The position numbers and the translations under genes are program-made. 64,000 nt of DNA from Alopecurus myosuroides (Eukaryota > Streptophyta > Magnoliopsida > Poales > Poaceae). Below the pieces are notes generated by a model. That model did not search any database, was not told the origin of the DNA, and was given only the letters and a program-made list of their open reading frames with translations. The DNA lies in NCBI GenBank assembly GCA_028641055.1, contig CM054060.1:56570292-56634291 (forward strand), read 5' to 3'. This document shows positions 50,821 to 63,038 of the stretch, piece after piece. Every line of letters begins with the position of its first letter. Position 1 is the first letter of the stretch.

Positions 50821-52532
50821 TGATGCATGTAAAATGCATAGATGAATTTTGCATATTTTCACATGGTTTTCTACTACATATTGCATCATATAAGGGTATA
50901 ATTCAATGTTTTATAGTATTTTGGGGTTAAATTACAAAGTCCCCCAACTTTTATGGAATTAACCCTGCCTGTCAGAAACTTCGTTTTCTATATTTTTGAC
51001 GTTTCAGGGGGCAAACTTCCGCGAAATCACCTGAAAATTTGCGGGGGTCATTTTCTTGGAAGGAGAAGACTTGCGGGTGAAGGATCCACGAGAATTGGGC
51101 AAGGAGGCCCAAAATAGGACCCTCCACGCGGCCAGATTCCTTGGTCGTGTGAGAGGCCCCCTTTTGGCCCCTGTGGCCCCAATTCCTTCCATCTTCGACT
51201 TACCGACTCCGTCTTGACCTAAAACCGACAATAAAAAAGGGTCCCCCGTACCCTTACGGAGAGGAGCGCCGCCGAAACACCAAAACACCGAAACAGAGAC
51301 CAGAAGTTCCAGATTGGAGGGAAAAACTTCGGCGGGGCGCCGCCGGTGTGATCTCCTACCCCTCCAACGTCATCACCATCGACATCTCCATGAAGAGGGA
51401 GTAGTCCACCCCAGGGCTATGGGTTTGTGGAAGTAGCACTTGTATCTCTCTCTCTATGTGCTTCACTAATTAGATCCGTATGAGCTGCCTCACATGATTA
51501 CGGGCACCGTTGTAATTCCTATGTGGTGGATCTTTTCTACGAGTTATTGAATCTGAGATTGCAATTGTTTCTCTTGAGTTATTTGAGTAGATGTATCTTA
51601 TGTACCCCGTTCTTATTTGCTAGCTTTGATCAATCTAGTTCTTGAGAGCGTGTGTGAGGTGATGGGTGCATTAGTTGGAGTAACGGGGGGGTGGCTAGTG
51701 CTGTGAAAGTGACAGAAGTTCAGCGATCCACTTAGGTTTTGTTAAACCTTTCTTAGTTACCTCACTAGGGATAAAAAGGAGTACCTTGTTACCGGGGATT
51801 TGAAGTGACACTAATCAATCTCCATGACTAGATCTAGCAAGTTCTTACTTCAACTTCATGTCACATTGCTTAAAGCTATACTCTGGTTTTTCCTTAATTA
51901 TCGAGGTGTTATGATTTATTTCGCATCTTGGTGGAGTATAAGAGGGATTAATATGACCGTAGAGATCTCTATGCTAGGACGTGATGCCCATATGAAAGTA
52001 CTCAATGTTAAACATGTTATTGTAATCTCACATGTAATTCTTTATGTCCACCGTCTACCACTTTATTTGAGAGAATGCAAGTGTGAAACCATGAACCCCG
52101 GTCCTATTTTAATTATAAGAAAACACTCTAGTTACTTTGCTGCAATTTACTTTACTTGCACTTTACTTTACTTGCATCTCCAATTCGAATTTACATTATC
52201 TCCATCACCACTTGCATCACAAAAATACAAAAACAAACCATTGCATATTTATTTTCTCATTTGCATTTAGTAGTAGATTTAATTATTGCACATTTACTTT
52301 CAGTTTTGCATTGCAATTTAGAAGTCTCACACCTTGTGCTTGACAACCACTTGGTGAGGTTGAGGGCACAAAATTCTCTACTTGTTTGCAGGATCCTGGA
52401 GGAAGCTTGGAAGACAACTGCTGAAATACTGGCTCCCCAAGAGTTCGATATAAACCCTCGAGTCACCCTCGTAGGGAATAAGGCTTGCCACTAGCTGCAC
52501 ACTCTGCACTCAGAGTCTCAACCTAGCCATCA
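50821..52532 (+). repeat. 5' LTR of element C
   Basis: 1712 bp, TG/CA ends, directly followed (after ten bases) by the primer site. A TATA-like motif is weakened here (ACAATAAAAAAGGG at about 51227) relative to the other LTR. Confidence 0.95.
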
Positions 52533-52542
52533 AGCGTTTTTC

Positions 52543-52560
52543 TGGCGCCGTTGCCGGGGA
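52543..52560 (+). other. Primer binding site of element C, Asp-tRNA type
   Basis: TGGCGCCGTTGCCGGGGA lies ten bases after the 5' LTR end; this is the usual primer site of Athila-like and related Triticeae Gypsy elements. Confidence 0.9.
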
Positions 52561-52871
52561 GCCAGAGGTGAAGGAGTTGTCCAAGGGAGCTCACAAGAAG
52601 TCTTCATCACCAACAAGGTGTGCAAACACCTAAGCTTGGGGAGGTTGCACCTACGTGAATACCGTCCTTTCTATCTCCACCTTCTTTCGAGTAGATTGTT
52701 TTGTTTCTTGTCTTGTTTTTGTTTTTGTTTTTGTTTTGTCTTGCATATTTTATTTTAGTTTGCATTTTAGTTTTGAATTTAGTTATCTAGATTATTTTAG
52801 TATTTCGAATTTGCTTAGTTACTTTACTTTTTTTTGCATAAAAAATTAAAAACTACATAAAAACTGTTAAA

Positions 52872-54490
52872 ATGGGTGATAGAACTAAATTAAGTGACTA
52901 CACAAATACACCCAATGACCAATTCATTGCTAGGCCAATTACTACACCTGAAATACAAGCTGAAAGCTATGAAGTAAGTCCTAGTTTATTGAATTTAATT
53001 ACTAGAGAGCAATTTGGTGGTAGTGCTATGGAGGATGCCTCTATGCATCTTCATGATTTCATGGAAATATGTGATATGCAAAAATTTAAAAATGTGGAAA
53101 GTAGTGTTTTAAAACTGAAATTATTTCCTTTTTCACTTAGACGAAAGGCTAAAGAATGGTTACTTTCACTACCTACAGCTAGTATAAAGTCTTGGGATGA
53201 TTTAAAAGAAGCTTTCATTAAGAAATATTATCCTCCCGTTAAAATTTTGCAAAATAGGAATAATATCCTCTCATTTAGGCAAAATGATAATGAACATGTA
53301 GCCATGGCATGGGATAGAATTAAATTAATGATTAGAACATGCCCATCACATGGAGTAAATGAATGGACCATACTACACTCTTTTTATAATGTTCTAAACT
53401 ACATGTCTAGAAATATACTTGATTCTGCTGCTGGAGGTGCCTTTATGAGTAAAATTGTAGGAGAGGCTAAGAGTATATTAGAAAGCATATTGCAAATTTA
53501 TAGTCAATGGAATACTGAAAGAGCACCCAATCCCACTAAGAAAATAAACTCATCTGAAGAAACCAATGATTTGTCTTCTAAAATGGCACTATTCTTGCTT
53601 TTATTAATAAACAAAATATGGAGAATGTGCCTTTGCATGAGCTAGTTGGTAGTAATTATGGAAGTGTGGATGTTAATTTTGTTAGGAATTATGGTAGCAA
53701 TGGTTTTGGTAATGCTTACAATTCATATAGTAAACCTCCTTATGTGCCAAATAAACCTTTTGTTCCATATCCTAATGCTAATGAAAATAAGTGGAAGCCT
53801 TCTAGTGAAATTTCTGAATCTAATAAATTGCTTATGGAACAAGTTGCTAGTCACAATGCTATGATACATGAGTTAAATAAGTCTATTTCATCCATTAGTA
53901 GTGATATTAAAGGATTGCAACTTCAATCTTCGAATTTAGATAAAGCATTGTCAAAATTAGCTGATAATCAAGCAACTCTATTAAGCATGTCAGTAGGAAA
54001 GCCACAAGCACAACCTAGTGTAGGAATGAATTCTATTACTATTGCTGCTCCTATTATTGAAAATATTGATCATATTGCTGAGAATACAAGTGAGCATGTC
54101 CCTACTAGCTTAGAAGAAACTTTGAATGAAATAGTGAAGTACCCTGAATATTTACTTCCATATATGTCTTATCTTGCTAGCAAAGATGAAATTAGTCCTC
54201 ATGAATCAAGAATGCTAGCTAAATTAGAGAGTAAAGTAGAGGAAATTATGATGCTTACTGAAATTAAGGATCCATTGCTTGATTTAGAAAAAAGTAGCTT
54301 GCAAGAACTTATTGCTACTCTACAAAAATTTGCTAGTGATCCCACTATAAATGTTAATCAACCTGGCTTTGGATCTTATATTGCTAATCATGTCTTGCAA
54401 GAAAAAATTGCTAGGTACAAGAATGAGGCCATGATACCTCCTAAGATTGGGGATGCATGGATCCCCAAGGTGCTAGTTTCAATTGGAAAA
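52872..54490 (+). pseudogene. Element C gag, frameshifted
   Basis: Starts MGDRTKLSDY at 52872. The retrotransposon gag core runs through AMEDASMHLHDFMEICD, KAKEWLLSLP, SWDDLKEAFIKKYYPP and TILHSFYNVLN. A frame change near 53580-53620 moves the reading to the next frame, where NMENVPLHELVG and an Asn/Tyr/Pro-rich stretch follow. A coiled-coil-like region (LLMEQVASHNAMIHELNKSI onwards) is next. The frame ends at a TAA (54491-54493) in line with the protease that follows. It shows no zinc knuckle, unlike the 15-kb element. Confidence 0.85.
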
Positions 54491-54493
54491 TAA

Positions 54494-54886
54494 ATTCACC
54501 ATGCTATGTTAGATCTAGCTTCTAGTGTATCGGTACTCTCTAAAGAATTATATGAATTGCTAGAACTAGAAAATTTAGAAAAGTGCTCAAGTGAATTTGT
54601 ACTTACTGATAACTCTACTAAACATGCTATAGGACAAGTAAAATATGTTATGATTGAATTGCACATGACTTTTGTACCCGTTGATTTCATTATTATGGAT
54701 ATGGGGGATAAATCCCCTAGTCCTATTATTTTGGGTAGACCTTTTCTTCGTACTACAGGTGCAATCATAGACTCCAAGGAAGGAAATGTCAAGTTTCAGT
54801 TCCCTCACAAGAAAAGCATGGAGCACTTCCCAAGGAAGAGGGGCACGCTGAAGAACAAGCTCCCTCATGAACTTTATCCCTCTTGA
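54494..54886 (+). pseudogene. Element C retropepsin-like protease region
   Basis: In frame with gag after the TAA. Motifs are HAMLDLASSVSVLSKELYELL and later PIILGRPFLRTTGAIID, the two halves of Athila-type aspartic protease domains. The active-site loop reads D-L-A-S where related copies, including element A at about 63510, read D-L-G-A, so catalytic ability is doubtful. The frame stops at 54884-54886 and no reverse transcriptase follows. Confidence 0.8.
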
Positions 54887-57237
54887 TTATCAAGTAAGTA
54901 AAGCCTAGCTATATGGCTATAAAGAAAGCGCTTTACGGGAGGCAACCCGGTTGTTTTTGTTTGGATTTTCCTAGTGTACTCTTGCTGTCTCAAGATATTA
55001 GTTTTTTTATTTTAATTCTGGAGTTTTCAATAAAGATTCAAGTCAAACCCATTTGGACTTATAAGTTGCTATCCTAGTGCATGAAATTTCTGTTTCAGCA
55101 CGAGTCTGCTCACCGTATGATTTTACGTTTTTTATTGGTATGTCGGATTGAGCTAATTTTTTAGTATGTTCTGCAACTTTTCGTCCTCTGTAAGAAAAAA
55201 AATTGTCTTAATTTTTTGACGAGTCTAGCTTAGGGAAAAACGTTCGTTCTGCTGCTGTTGCTTTTCTGGACAGATTCTGCCTTCTTTTGTTTTATGCACT
55301 CTTTGGGTTTGGGAATCGAATTTCCATGATTCTTTCAAGCAAGAGAGTGAACATACAACATAATGAACCTTATTGTCTATCTACTGGAGCATTTTATTTG
55401 GAATTTTTCACAGCAAGCATGTGATTTGTTTGTCCTTGCTAATCTCACCCCACAGAAAAAGAATGGGAGAAACGTGTTTTGTGAAGTTTTTTTCACAGGG
55501 AATAGAGGAACTGCGCCTCAAGACATCCAAGAATGGTGAAATCCATAAGCTTGGGGATGTGATGAACACCCCACTGGAGCTACACTCTTTTGGTTAGCAC
55601 ACGTCTACTTTCTGTTTTTCTAAGCAAAGCATTTATCGTAGAGACTTGAAGCGTCTAGTTTTTGTTTTTATTTTTGTTTTGATAAGACCACCACCATCAT
55701 TTTATATGAGATTGAGATACTGGAGTTTGGTGTTGGAATATATTGTATGCTAGTATTATGACTTGGAATAGGGATTCCATGGTTGATTTGAAGAGCTACA
55801 TATGTTTGCATGATTTATAGACTTTTTATGTGTAGAAATTTGCAATAATGTTGTCTTGAGCTATCTCTTATTCATGTCCTTGATGTTAATTGCTGGTTTA
55901 TTTAGTTTGTCATTAAATGAGTAGTTCTATGGACATATGCATGCATAGTAGCTGGTCAACTATCTCCCTCTTGCTAGCCCAAAAATTTAAAAATTCCAAC
56001 AAGTAAAAACTTGTTTCCAACACTCCTTAGCCAAGTATTTCCAGTGAGTCCACCATATCTTCCCATTAGCTTCATTGCTATTCCAAGTATGTTCACCATG
56101 TTATTGTGTTATTTATGTTCTAAATTAAGATATTCACTTTATTAATTGTCATGGGTTGAACTTGGGATATGACTCTCACGAACTTTTGAAGGCACACTTT
56201 ACTTTTTATGCATCTAATAAACATGACACAATAATGGGAGCCACAAGTTTTGCGTTTGACAAGTGTGTGGTTGGGAGCTATCTATAAACGTGTATCACCG
56301 AAAAGCTTTCAACATTGCACAAAAAATTTACATTTGGTTGATATTATGTACTTTTTTTTGGACTCCTGCCATGCCGAAATGAAATAGAGGAATAGTAAGT
56401 TTTGATGAGTAAGTATCTATGTGACTAGAGAAACGCATTGGGCCGCTAACCCAAGCCATGCTTTATCATGGTGGAAATTTACTTACAGCTTGAGTGACTC
56501 TACAACACATCCTATAATAAAATAAGAAGCTATGCATAATAGTGAATGAAAATAAAAAGGATGACGAGTCTACTCCGTTTGTTCATCTTGTCATTGTAAC
56601 ATGGGCTTGTTTCCATGTCATGGGGCAAGAGGTACCTCTTTGCGGTTCTCTATGATGTCATTAATACTTATTATGATTGTACAAAGCTTATTAGGAATCT
56701 TAAGTTGAGTAATCATGGAGTAGGTTTTCACACTCACTAGGCATGAGGCTTTCAACCACCTTGTCATTCTCATTACTTCAATACTCACAATTTTAAGATG
56801 CTAGTGATAAAGGGGCAATGAGAGTCCTAGATCAATGGATACCACATTTCAATTAGTAATTTTAGTTGAATAATTTAGAGGCTAAATAAGACTTGATCAT
56901 GTTTTACCTCTACTCAATTTTCTCCAAAGTGTCCACCATATTTTCTATTCTCCATTATGCTATTCTTTGACCAATATAGGATTTTATTTTTCATTTTATG
57001 TATGCATTTGGTCCATAGTGCTTTTATTTTATTATACACTTTGTGAACTTTCATGAAGCATCTTTGCTTGCATATTTGATATTTCTTACAACATGAATTG
57101 TATATTGCTACTCATTTCTAGTATTAATCATTTGATTATATGTAGCATGAATAATCCTCCTTGATATCCCATGATTGTTTCAATATGCAAAACCCATCTT
57201 AGTTTTATCACCTTCATACTCGAGGACGAGCATGGGT
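54887..57237 (+). other. Non-coding internal region of element C
   Basis: About 2.35 kb with no supported reading frame. It contains a GGGAGGCAACCCGG palindrome-like motif (about 54937-54950) of the kind commonly seen just after gag-protease in Triticeae Athila-like elements. The region ends at the polypurine tract. Confidence 0.6.
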
Positions 57238-57252
57238 TAAGCTTGGGGATGT
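57238..57252 (+). other. Polypurine tract of element C
   Basis: TAAGCTTGGGGATGT immediately before the 3' LTR. Confidence 0.85.
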
Positions 57253-58981
57253 TGATGCATGTAAAATGCATAGATGAATTTTGCATATTTTCATATGGTT
57301 TTCTATTACATATTGCATCATATAAGGGTATAATTCAATGTTTTATAGTATTTTGGGGTTAAATTACAAAGTCCCCCAACTTTTATGGAATTAACCCTGC
57401 CTGTCAGAAACCCCGTTTTCTATATTTTTGACGTTTCAGGGGGCAAACTTCCGCGAAATCACCTGAAAATCTGCGGGGGTCATTTTCTTGGAAGGAGAAG
57501 ACTTGCGGGCGAAGGATCCACGAGAATTGGGCAAGGAGGCCGAAAAGAGGACCCTCCACGCGGCCAGATTCCTTGGCCGCATGAGAGGCCCCCTTTTGGC
57601 CCCTGTGGCCCCAATTCCTTCCATCTTTGACTTACCGACTCCGTCTTAACCTAAAACCGACTATAAAAAGGGTCCCTCGTACCCTTAAGGAGAGGAGCGC
57701 CGCCGAAACACCGAAACACCAAAACAGAGACCAGAAGTTCCAGATTGGAGGGGGGAAACTCCGGCGGGACGCCGTCGGTGTGATCTCCTACCCCTCCAAT
57801 GTCATCACCATCGAAATCTCCATGAAGAGGGAGTAGTCCACCCCAGGGCTATGGGTTTGTGGAAGTAGCACTTGTATCTCTCTCTCTATGTGCTTCACTA
57901 ATTAGATCCGTATGAGCTGCCTCACATGATTACGGGCACCGTTGTAATTCCTATGTGGTGGATCTTTTCTATGAGTTATTGAATCTGAGATTGCAATTGT
58001 TTCTCTTGAGTTATTTGAGTAGATGTATCTTATGTACCCCGTTCTTATTTGCTAGCTTTGATCAATCTAGTTCTTGAGAGCGTGTGTGGGGTGATGGGTG
58101 CATTAGTTGGAGTAACGGGGGGGGGGGTGGCTAGTGCTGTGAAAGTGACAGAAGTTCAGAAGTTCAGCAATCCACTTAGGTTTTGTTAAACCTTTCTTAG
58201 TTACCTCACTAGGGATAAAAAGGAGTACCTTGTTACCGGGGATTTGAAGTGACACTAATCAATCTCCATGACTAGATCTAGCAAGTTCTTACTTCAACTT
58301 CATGTCACATTGCTTAAAGCTATACTCTGGTTTTTCCTTAATTATCGAGGTGTTATGATTTATTTCGCATCTTGGTGGAGTATAAGAGGGATTAATATGA
58401 CCGTAGAGATCTCTATGCTAGGACGTGATGCCCATATGAAAGTACTCAATGTTAAACATGTTATTGTAATCTCACATGTAATTCTTTATGTCCACCGTCT
58501 ACCACTTTATTTGAGAGAATGCAAGTGTGAAACCATGAACCCCGGTCCTATTTTAATTATAAGAAAACACTCTAGTTACTTTGCTGCAATTTACTTTACT
58601 TGCACTTTACTTTACTTTACTTGCATCTCCAATTCGAATTTACATTATCTCCATCACCACTTGCATCACAAAAATACAAAAACAAACCATTGCATATTTA
58701 TTTTCTCATTTGCATTTAGTAGTAGATTTAATTATTGCACATTTACTTTCAGTTTTGCATTGCAATTTAGAAGTCTCACACCTTGTGCTTGACAATCACT
58801 TGGTGAGTTTGAGGGCACAAAATTCTCTACTTGTTTGCAGGATCCTGGAGGAAGCTTGGAAGACAACTGCTGAAATACTGGCTCCCCAAGAGTTCGATAT
58901 AAACCCTCGAGTCACCCTCGTGGGGAAGAAGGCTTGCCACTAGCTACACACTCTGCACTTGGAGTCTCAACCTAGCCATCA
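57253..58981 (+). repeat. 3' LTR of element C
   Basis: 1729 bp, a near-identical direct repeat of the 5' LTR. It has a clear TATA-like ACTATAAAAAGGG at about 57660 and is slightly longer through small insertions (G run near 58119, a repeated AGAAGTTC near 58155, a TTTAC unit near 58615). Confidence 0.95.
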
Positions 58982-58997
58982 GCGTGATGTCGGTATA

Positions 58998-59015
58998 CCT
59001 CCCCCCAAGCTTAGG
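58998..59015 (-). other. Internal polypurine-tract-like motif in element A
   Basis: On the minus strand AAGCTTGGGGGGAGG lies about 25-40 bases after the stop of the 3' reading frame, far from the true 3' LTR tract at 48899. Confidence 0.55.
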
Positions 59016-59038
59016 CTTTTGGCCTAAGTGGAGATCAA

Positions 59039-59575
59039 TCACCAATGGGACCATGAGGTGGCGCCCCTGTAGTATGCTGAGGAGGAACCCTCCTCCTGAT
59101 ATGTGCTCGAGGATGAGCCGGTGTACTGCGTGTTGTGGTCCTCGAGAGGCGCGTCTCGCCTCTCCTGCTGCCTGTGAAACTCCATGGTGCTCAGATACTC
59201 GTCTACTTGCTCCTTAGAGAGTGACCATGGTGACCTATGAATCTTTAACAAAACAGGCTGTGGGACTATAACTTTTCGCTCCTCTCCATCTATATATAAA
59301 ACTCTATATACTAAGCGTTCAGCAACAGAGTTAGTAGTGACAAACTGATGGGATTTCATGGCAGCAAGGTTAAGCCTACATGGATCAATTATTTCATCAT
59401 TAGGGTCAATGGAAACATTTAAAGCAGCCGCTACACGTGTAGCGATAATGCCCCCCCAAAAATAGGCCCAGAAGCAGCAAGGCGGCGTGCAACAAGTGCA
59501 CCAAGGTTATACTTCGTGCTATGGTTTAGTGCAGCATCAATAAAAGCAAGGTGGTAACTAGAAATGTTGCTAGTG
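59039..59575 (-). pseudogene. Element A 3' reading frame, C-terminal part
   Basis: Continuation, beyond the solo LTR, of the reading frame that starts at 61602. Starting from the insertion point it reads NTSNISSYHLAF and YNLGALVARRL, then shows a one-base frame change in a run of seven C at about 59451-59457. It resumes with ATRVAAALNVS, MKSHQFVTTNSVAERLVYRV and a Ser/Tyr-rich tail, ending at a stop at 59039-59041. Confidence 0.72.
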
Positions 59576-59580
59576 TTCTC

Positions 59581-61027
59581 TGATGCTCGTGATACACACG
59601 TTTGTTGGGAGACCCCAAGAGGAGGGTGTGATGAGCACAGCGGTAGGTATTTCCCCTTAGTTAGTAACCAAGGTTATTAATCCAGTAGGATAAAGAGGAC
59701 CTTCGGAAGGTTGATGCCACTGACGATGGTGTTGGCACTTCATCGGTGTCAGCAACAACGTGGAACCTGCACACAACACAACCACAATACTTTGTCCCAA
59801 TGGTACAGTGAGGTTGTCAATCTCACCGGTCTTGCTAAAAACAAAGATTAGACGTATAGTGTGGAAAACAGTGTATGCTTGCAGTAAGTAAAGAAAGCAG
59901 AAAATTATTGTGGTTTGTTTAATAGTGTGGAAAAATGGACCGGGGTTCATAGTTTCACTAGTGGTGTCTCTCCATAAAAGATAGCATGCTGGGTGAACAA
60001 ATTACAATTGGGAAATTGACAAATAGAGGTTGCACCGTAGTGCACAATATGACATGAAGATTACTATGATATTTAGTGCAGGCATTACAACAAGATACAT
60101 AGACTGACATCCATCTGCATCTATGACTAATAATCCACCCTCGGGTTATCATCCAAACCCTCTTAGGTATTAAGTTGGAAGCAACAGATAATGGCATTAA
60201 ACAAAGTGTGTAATGTAAGCGATGATTATGCACGCATGCACTCTCACCGCTGTTTTCTCCCTAATGGCAACGTCACATCCTTCCCCTTCATGTTTCTGTC
60301 ACTCGAGCAAGGCAACAAGGAGGCATGAATCCACTATCAAGCATAAATACTTCCTCTTGGAGTCACTAGCAACTACTTGGCCAGAATAACCACTAGCAAC
60401 GGAAAGCATGCAAGATCAAAAATAACATATGCAATAAAGCATACAGCTACGAACCCGTAGTACAGGGATGAACTACTCACGCATCACTCCGGAGGCAGGC
60501 ATGGTGATGTAGAAGCCTCCGGTGATGATCTCCTCTCCGGCAGGGTGCCGGAAATAGCTTCAGAACCCTCTTGATCTAGGGTTGACGGTGACCGCGGCTG
60601 CGGAACTTTTTCGGGGATTTTGATCATGTGCTTAGGATTTTCCATCACGAGGGCTTAAACAGGGGAAAGGGCAAAGGCGGTGGAGCTCCAGGGGCCCCAC
60701 ACCCATAGGTGGCGCGGCCAGGGGGACCCGCGCCACCCTATGGTGTGGCCCCCCTGTTTCCCCTCTTCGACTCCTCTTCGGTCTTCTGGATGCTTCCGGG
60801 AAAATAGGACTTCCGGGCTTCGAACTTTCCAATTCCGAGAATATTTCCAGAACAACTTTTCTGAAATTTAAAATAGCAGAAAACAGGGAACTGGCTCTGT
60901 GGCATCTTGTCAATAGATTAGTCTGGAAAATCGATAAAAATGACATAAAGAAGGGAGCAAACATGTAGCAATTGGCATAATATCATCATGGAGCATCAGA
61001 AATTAGGGATACGTTTATGACGTATCA
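59581..61027 (-). mobile_element. Solo LTR of family B inside element A
   Basis: 1447 bp with plus-strand ends TGATGCTCG and CGTATCA and a perfect target duplication TTCTC at 59576-59580 and 61028-61032. There is no internal region, so it arose by LTR-LTR recombination. It lies within a reading frame, whose two halves join exactly at the duplication. Confidence 0.92.
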
Positions 61028-61032
61028 TTCTC

Positions 61033-61602
61033 CCTACCAAGGATACTAGTAGCAAGATAGTAAGTAAAGTATCTAAGGGCAGGAAGCTGAATGTTCCTTA
61101 TCTTCCCACGCTGGGATGAGCGACCGTCATTGTTGGTGATCTCTCCGTAGATCCCCTAGAGGTCTGCTGGTCTATCTTGAATCCTGCTCGCTGTCCCACC
61201 GGTGTTGATACCAGTAATAGTACAAAAATCTACCATGGACAAAGAATGACTACTATATAACTTGAATGCAACAGTTGGACCAAATTGTGTGTTCTGAAAT
61301 TTAAAGCTCTTAACAAAAGTTTTTGCGAGAGTGTCATACTGAGGGCTTTCATCCTCCATAAAGTTGGTTAGACAAACTCTTTCAATAAGCATATGAAAGT
61401 AATCTAATAAACCTGCACTTCTTAAACATGTACTGCAAGGAAAGCTAGATGGGTTAACGATACCATCATCTCCTGCATCGTCAATAGTTGGTGCAATAAC
61501 GTCTTCATTGTACGATGGCCTCGCCGAAGTGGATGAGCGTGAGGGCCTTTTCCTTCTAGGAGTGTCACTCCTAAATATCTCTCCAAAATTATAACTATCC
61601 AT
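61033..61602 (-). pseudogene. Element A 3' reading frame, N-terminal part
   Basis: Starts MDSYNFGEIF at 61602, downstream of protease in the element. It contains LLDYFHMLIERVCLTNFM, FKFQNTQFGPTVAFKLYSSH and, after an in-frame TAG at 61156-61158, RGKIRNIQLPALRYFTYYLATS. The protein resembles the plant retrotransposon ORF1-type protein found in many Athila-like elements of cereals. It occupies the position of the env-like frame in Athila but shows no signal peptide or membrane anchor. Its role is unknown. Confidence 0.72.
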
Positions 61603-61724
61603 CTCTGAAATTTTTCAACAATCATCACAAAAATTAATTTCGAGCAACTATACGGTGGTAACTACCTTAGGGACTTATATGAGAGCTAAACATACATCAA
61701 AAATACATTATTTCTACTCAAATC

Positions 61725-62191
61725 TACGGATGGCAATGGGGCCCCGAAACCCGCAAACCCGACGGGTACCCGCCTTAAATGGGGAGGGTTTGGTAAAATT
61801 TTCGACCCGCCGGTTCTAATGGGGCGGGTATGGGGGTGGCAAACCCGTACCCGCAGACCCGCTCTAAGTCCTAATCATATACCTAATGATCATATGCCTA
61901 ACCACACATCCACGAGCTATGGACCACAAACCTCACACATCACATGGGAGCGTTGGAATTTGGACTCCCGAAGATAACACACGTACACACGTGTGTATTC
62001 CCACTAACATCATTCCAATATTCCATTGTTTTATTCCCCACATGTGTCGCCGTCGCTCCTTAAATGGGTACCCGTTGGGGCCCCGAACCCGATAGGGTCG
62101 TGGGTATGGTAAGAGATAAGACCCGACTAGTTAAATGGGGCGGGTATGGGGGGCGCTGACCCGGTCCCGAACCCGGTGGGTGCCATCCGGA
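61725..62191. mobile_element. hAT-type MITE, 467 bp
   Basis: Ends TACGGATGGCA and TGCCATCCGGA form short inverted repeats, flanked by the perfect 8-bp duplication CTCAAATC (61717-61724 and 62192-62199). Subterminal regions repeat GGGGCGGGTATGGGGG-like and ACCCG motifs in both orientations. There is no transposase. Confidence 0.88.
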
Positions 62192-63038
62192 CTCAAATCA
62201 AGCATTTAAACTCACATAAGCTGTCACCTATATTACCAAAATACTCAACAAATACTTCACTAAACAAAATTCTACTTGGATCATCGGAGGAGTCACATAC
62301 AGGAGATCAAACACACCAAATACCAGCACAAATGATGGGCTGAAGAAGGAGATCGAAAATCCTGAGAAAGAACAGCAAGAACACGGGTTCCAGAAAAAAA
62401 TTCAGTTTGGGAGGTGAGAGAGAAGACTTTGGCAGTCGAGAGAGTAAGTGGAGGGCCACGGGGCCCCACACCATGTGCTGGCGCCATCAGGGGCTGGCTG
62501 TGCCACCCTATGGTGTGCCTGACTGGTGGGTCCCCCTGGGGTCTCCCAGGTGGCTCTCTGCCTCTTTTTTGATGTAAAAATTTATTATAATTTTTCTGGA
62601 ACTTTTCGAGAAACTTTATTTTTGAAGTATTTCTAGAATTTTAATAATTAATAAAAACCAGGAAAACGAAAGTGAAAAGATGGAAAACAAAACAAAAACC
62701 AGCACTACAGAGGTTCTATGACACTTAATCGAAGAATATCCAAAGAAAACAAAGATGATAGTGGTGTAAACAAGAGTATGGGTGGTGAAAACATGCATAA
62801 CCTCAGTAATCAGGGTGAAAACATTAGGAAAAACATGCATAAGGATGGTGGAAAACATGATTGTACTCAAGTAGCAATGTAACAACAGAAGTAAACATGG
62901 TGAAAACATAATGGGTAAGATGAAAACATGGTGAAAACATTGCCCACTTCATTTAAAATCATTTTGTTAACAAGGGTGATCAAGTCTTGCTACCAAAATA
63001 ATTTTATATGAAACAAAACTTTGCCTCTCACTAAATAC
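62192..63038 (-). other. Non-coding spacer of element A between protease and 3' frame
   Basis: No reading frame is supported. A GC-rich block at 62450-62560 (GGGGCCCCACACC and similar) looks like LTR or leader sequence and could act as an internal promoter or leader for the downstream frame; this is inference. Confidence 0.5.

Larger units (their letters stand above)
50821..58981 (+). mobile_element. Element C: complete non-autonomous Athila-like Gypsy element, 8.2 kb
   Basis: LTRs at 50821-52532 and 57253-58981 start TGATGCATG and end CCATCA. A perfect target duplication GCGTG lies at 50816-50820 and 58982-58986. The element has an Asp-tRNA-type primer site, a gag-protease frame and a polypurine tract, but no reverse transcriptase, RNase H or integrase; about 2.3 kb after protease is non-coding. 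It would depend on enzymes from a related full element. The LTRs are very alike by eye (few substitutions, short indels), so this insertion is younger than the 15-kb element. Confidence 0.93.

Noticed and set aside
59629..61027. First guess for the left end of the solo LTR at TGATGAGC (59629)
   Set aside because: No target duplication at that end; moving to 59581 gives perfect TTCTC flanks and rejoins the interrupted reading frame.
62450..62560. GC-rich block resembling an LTR
   Set aside because: No partner LTR or target duplication could be placed; kept only as part of the element A spacer.
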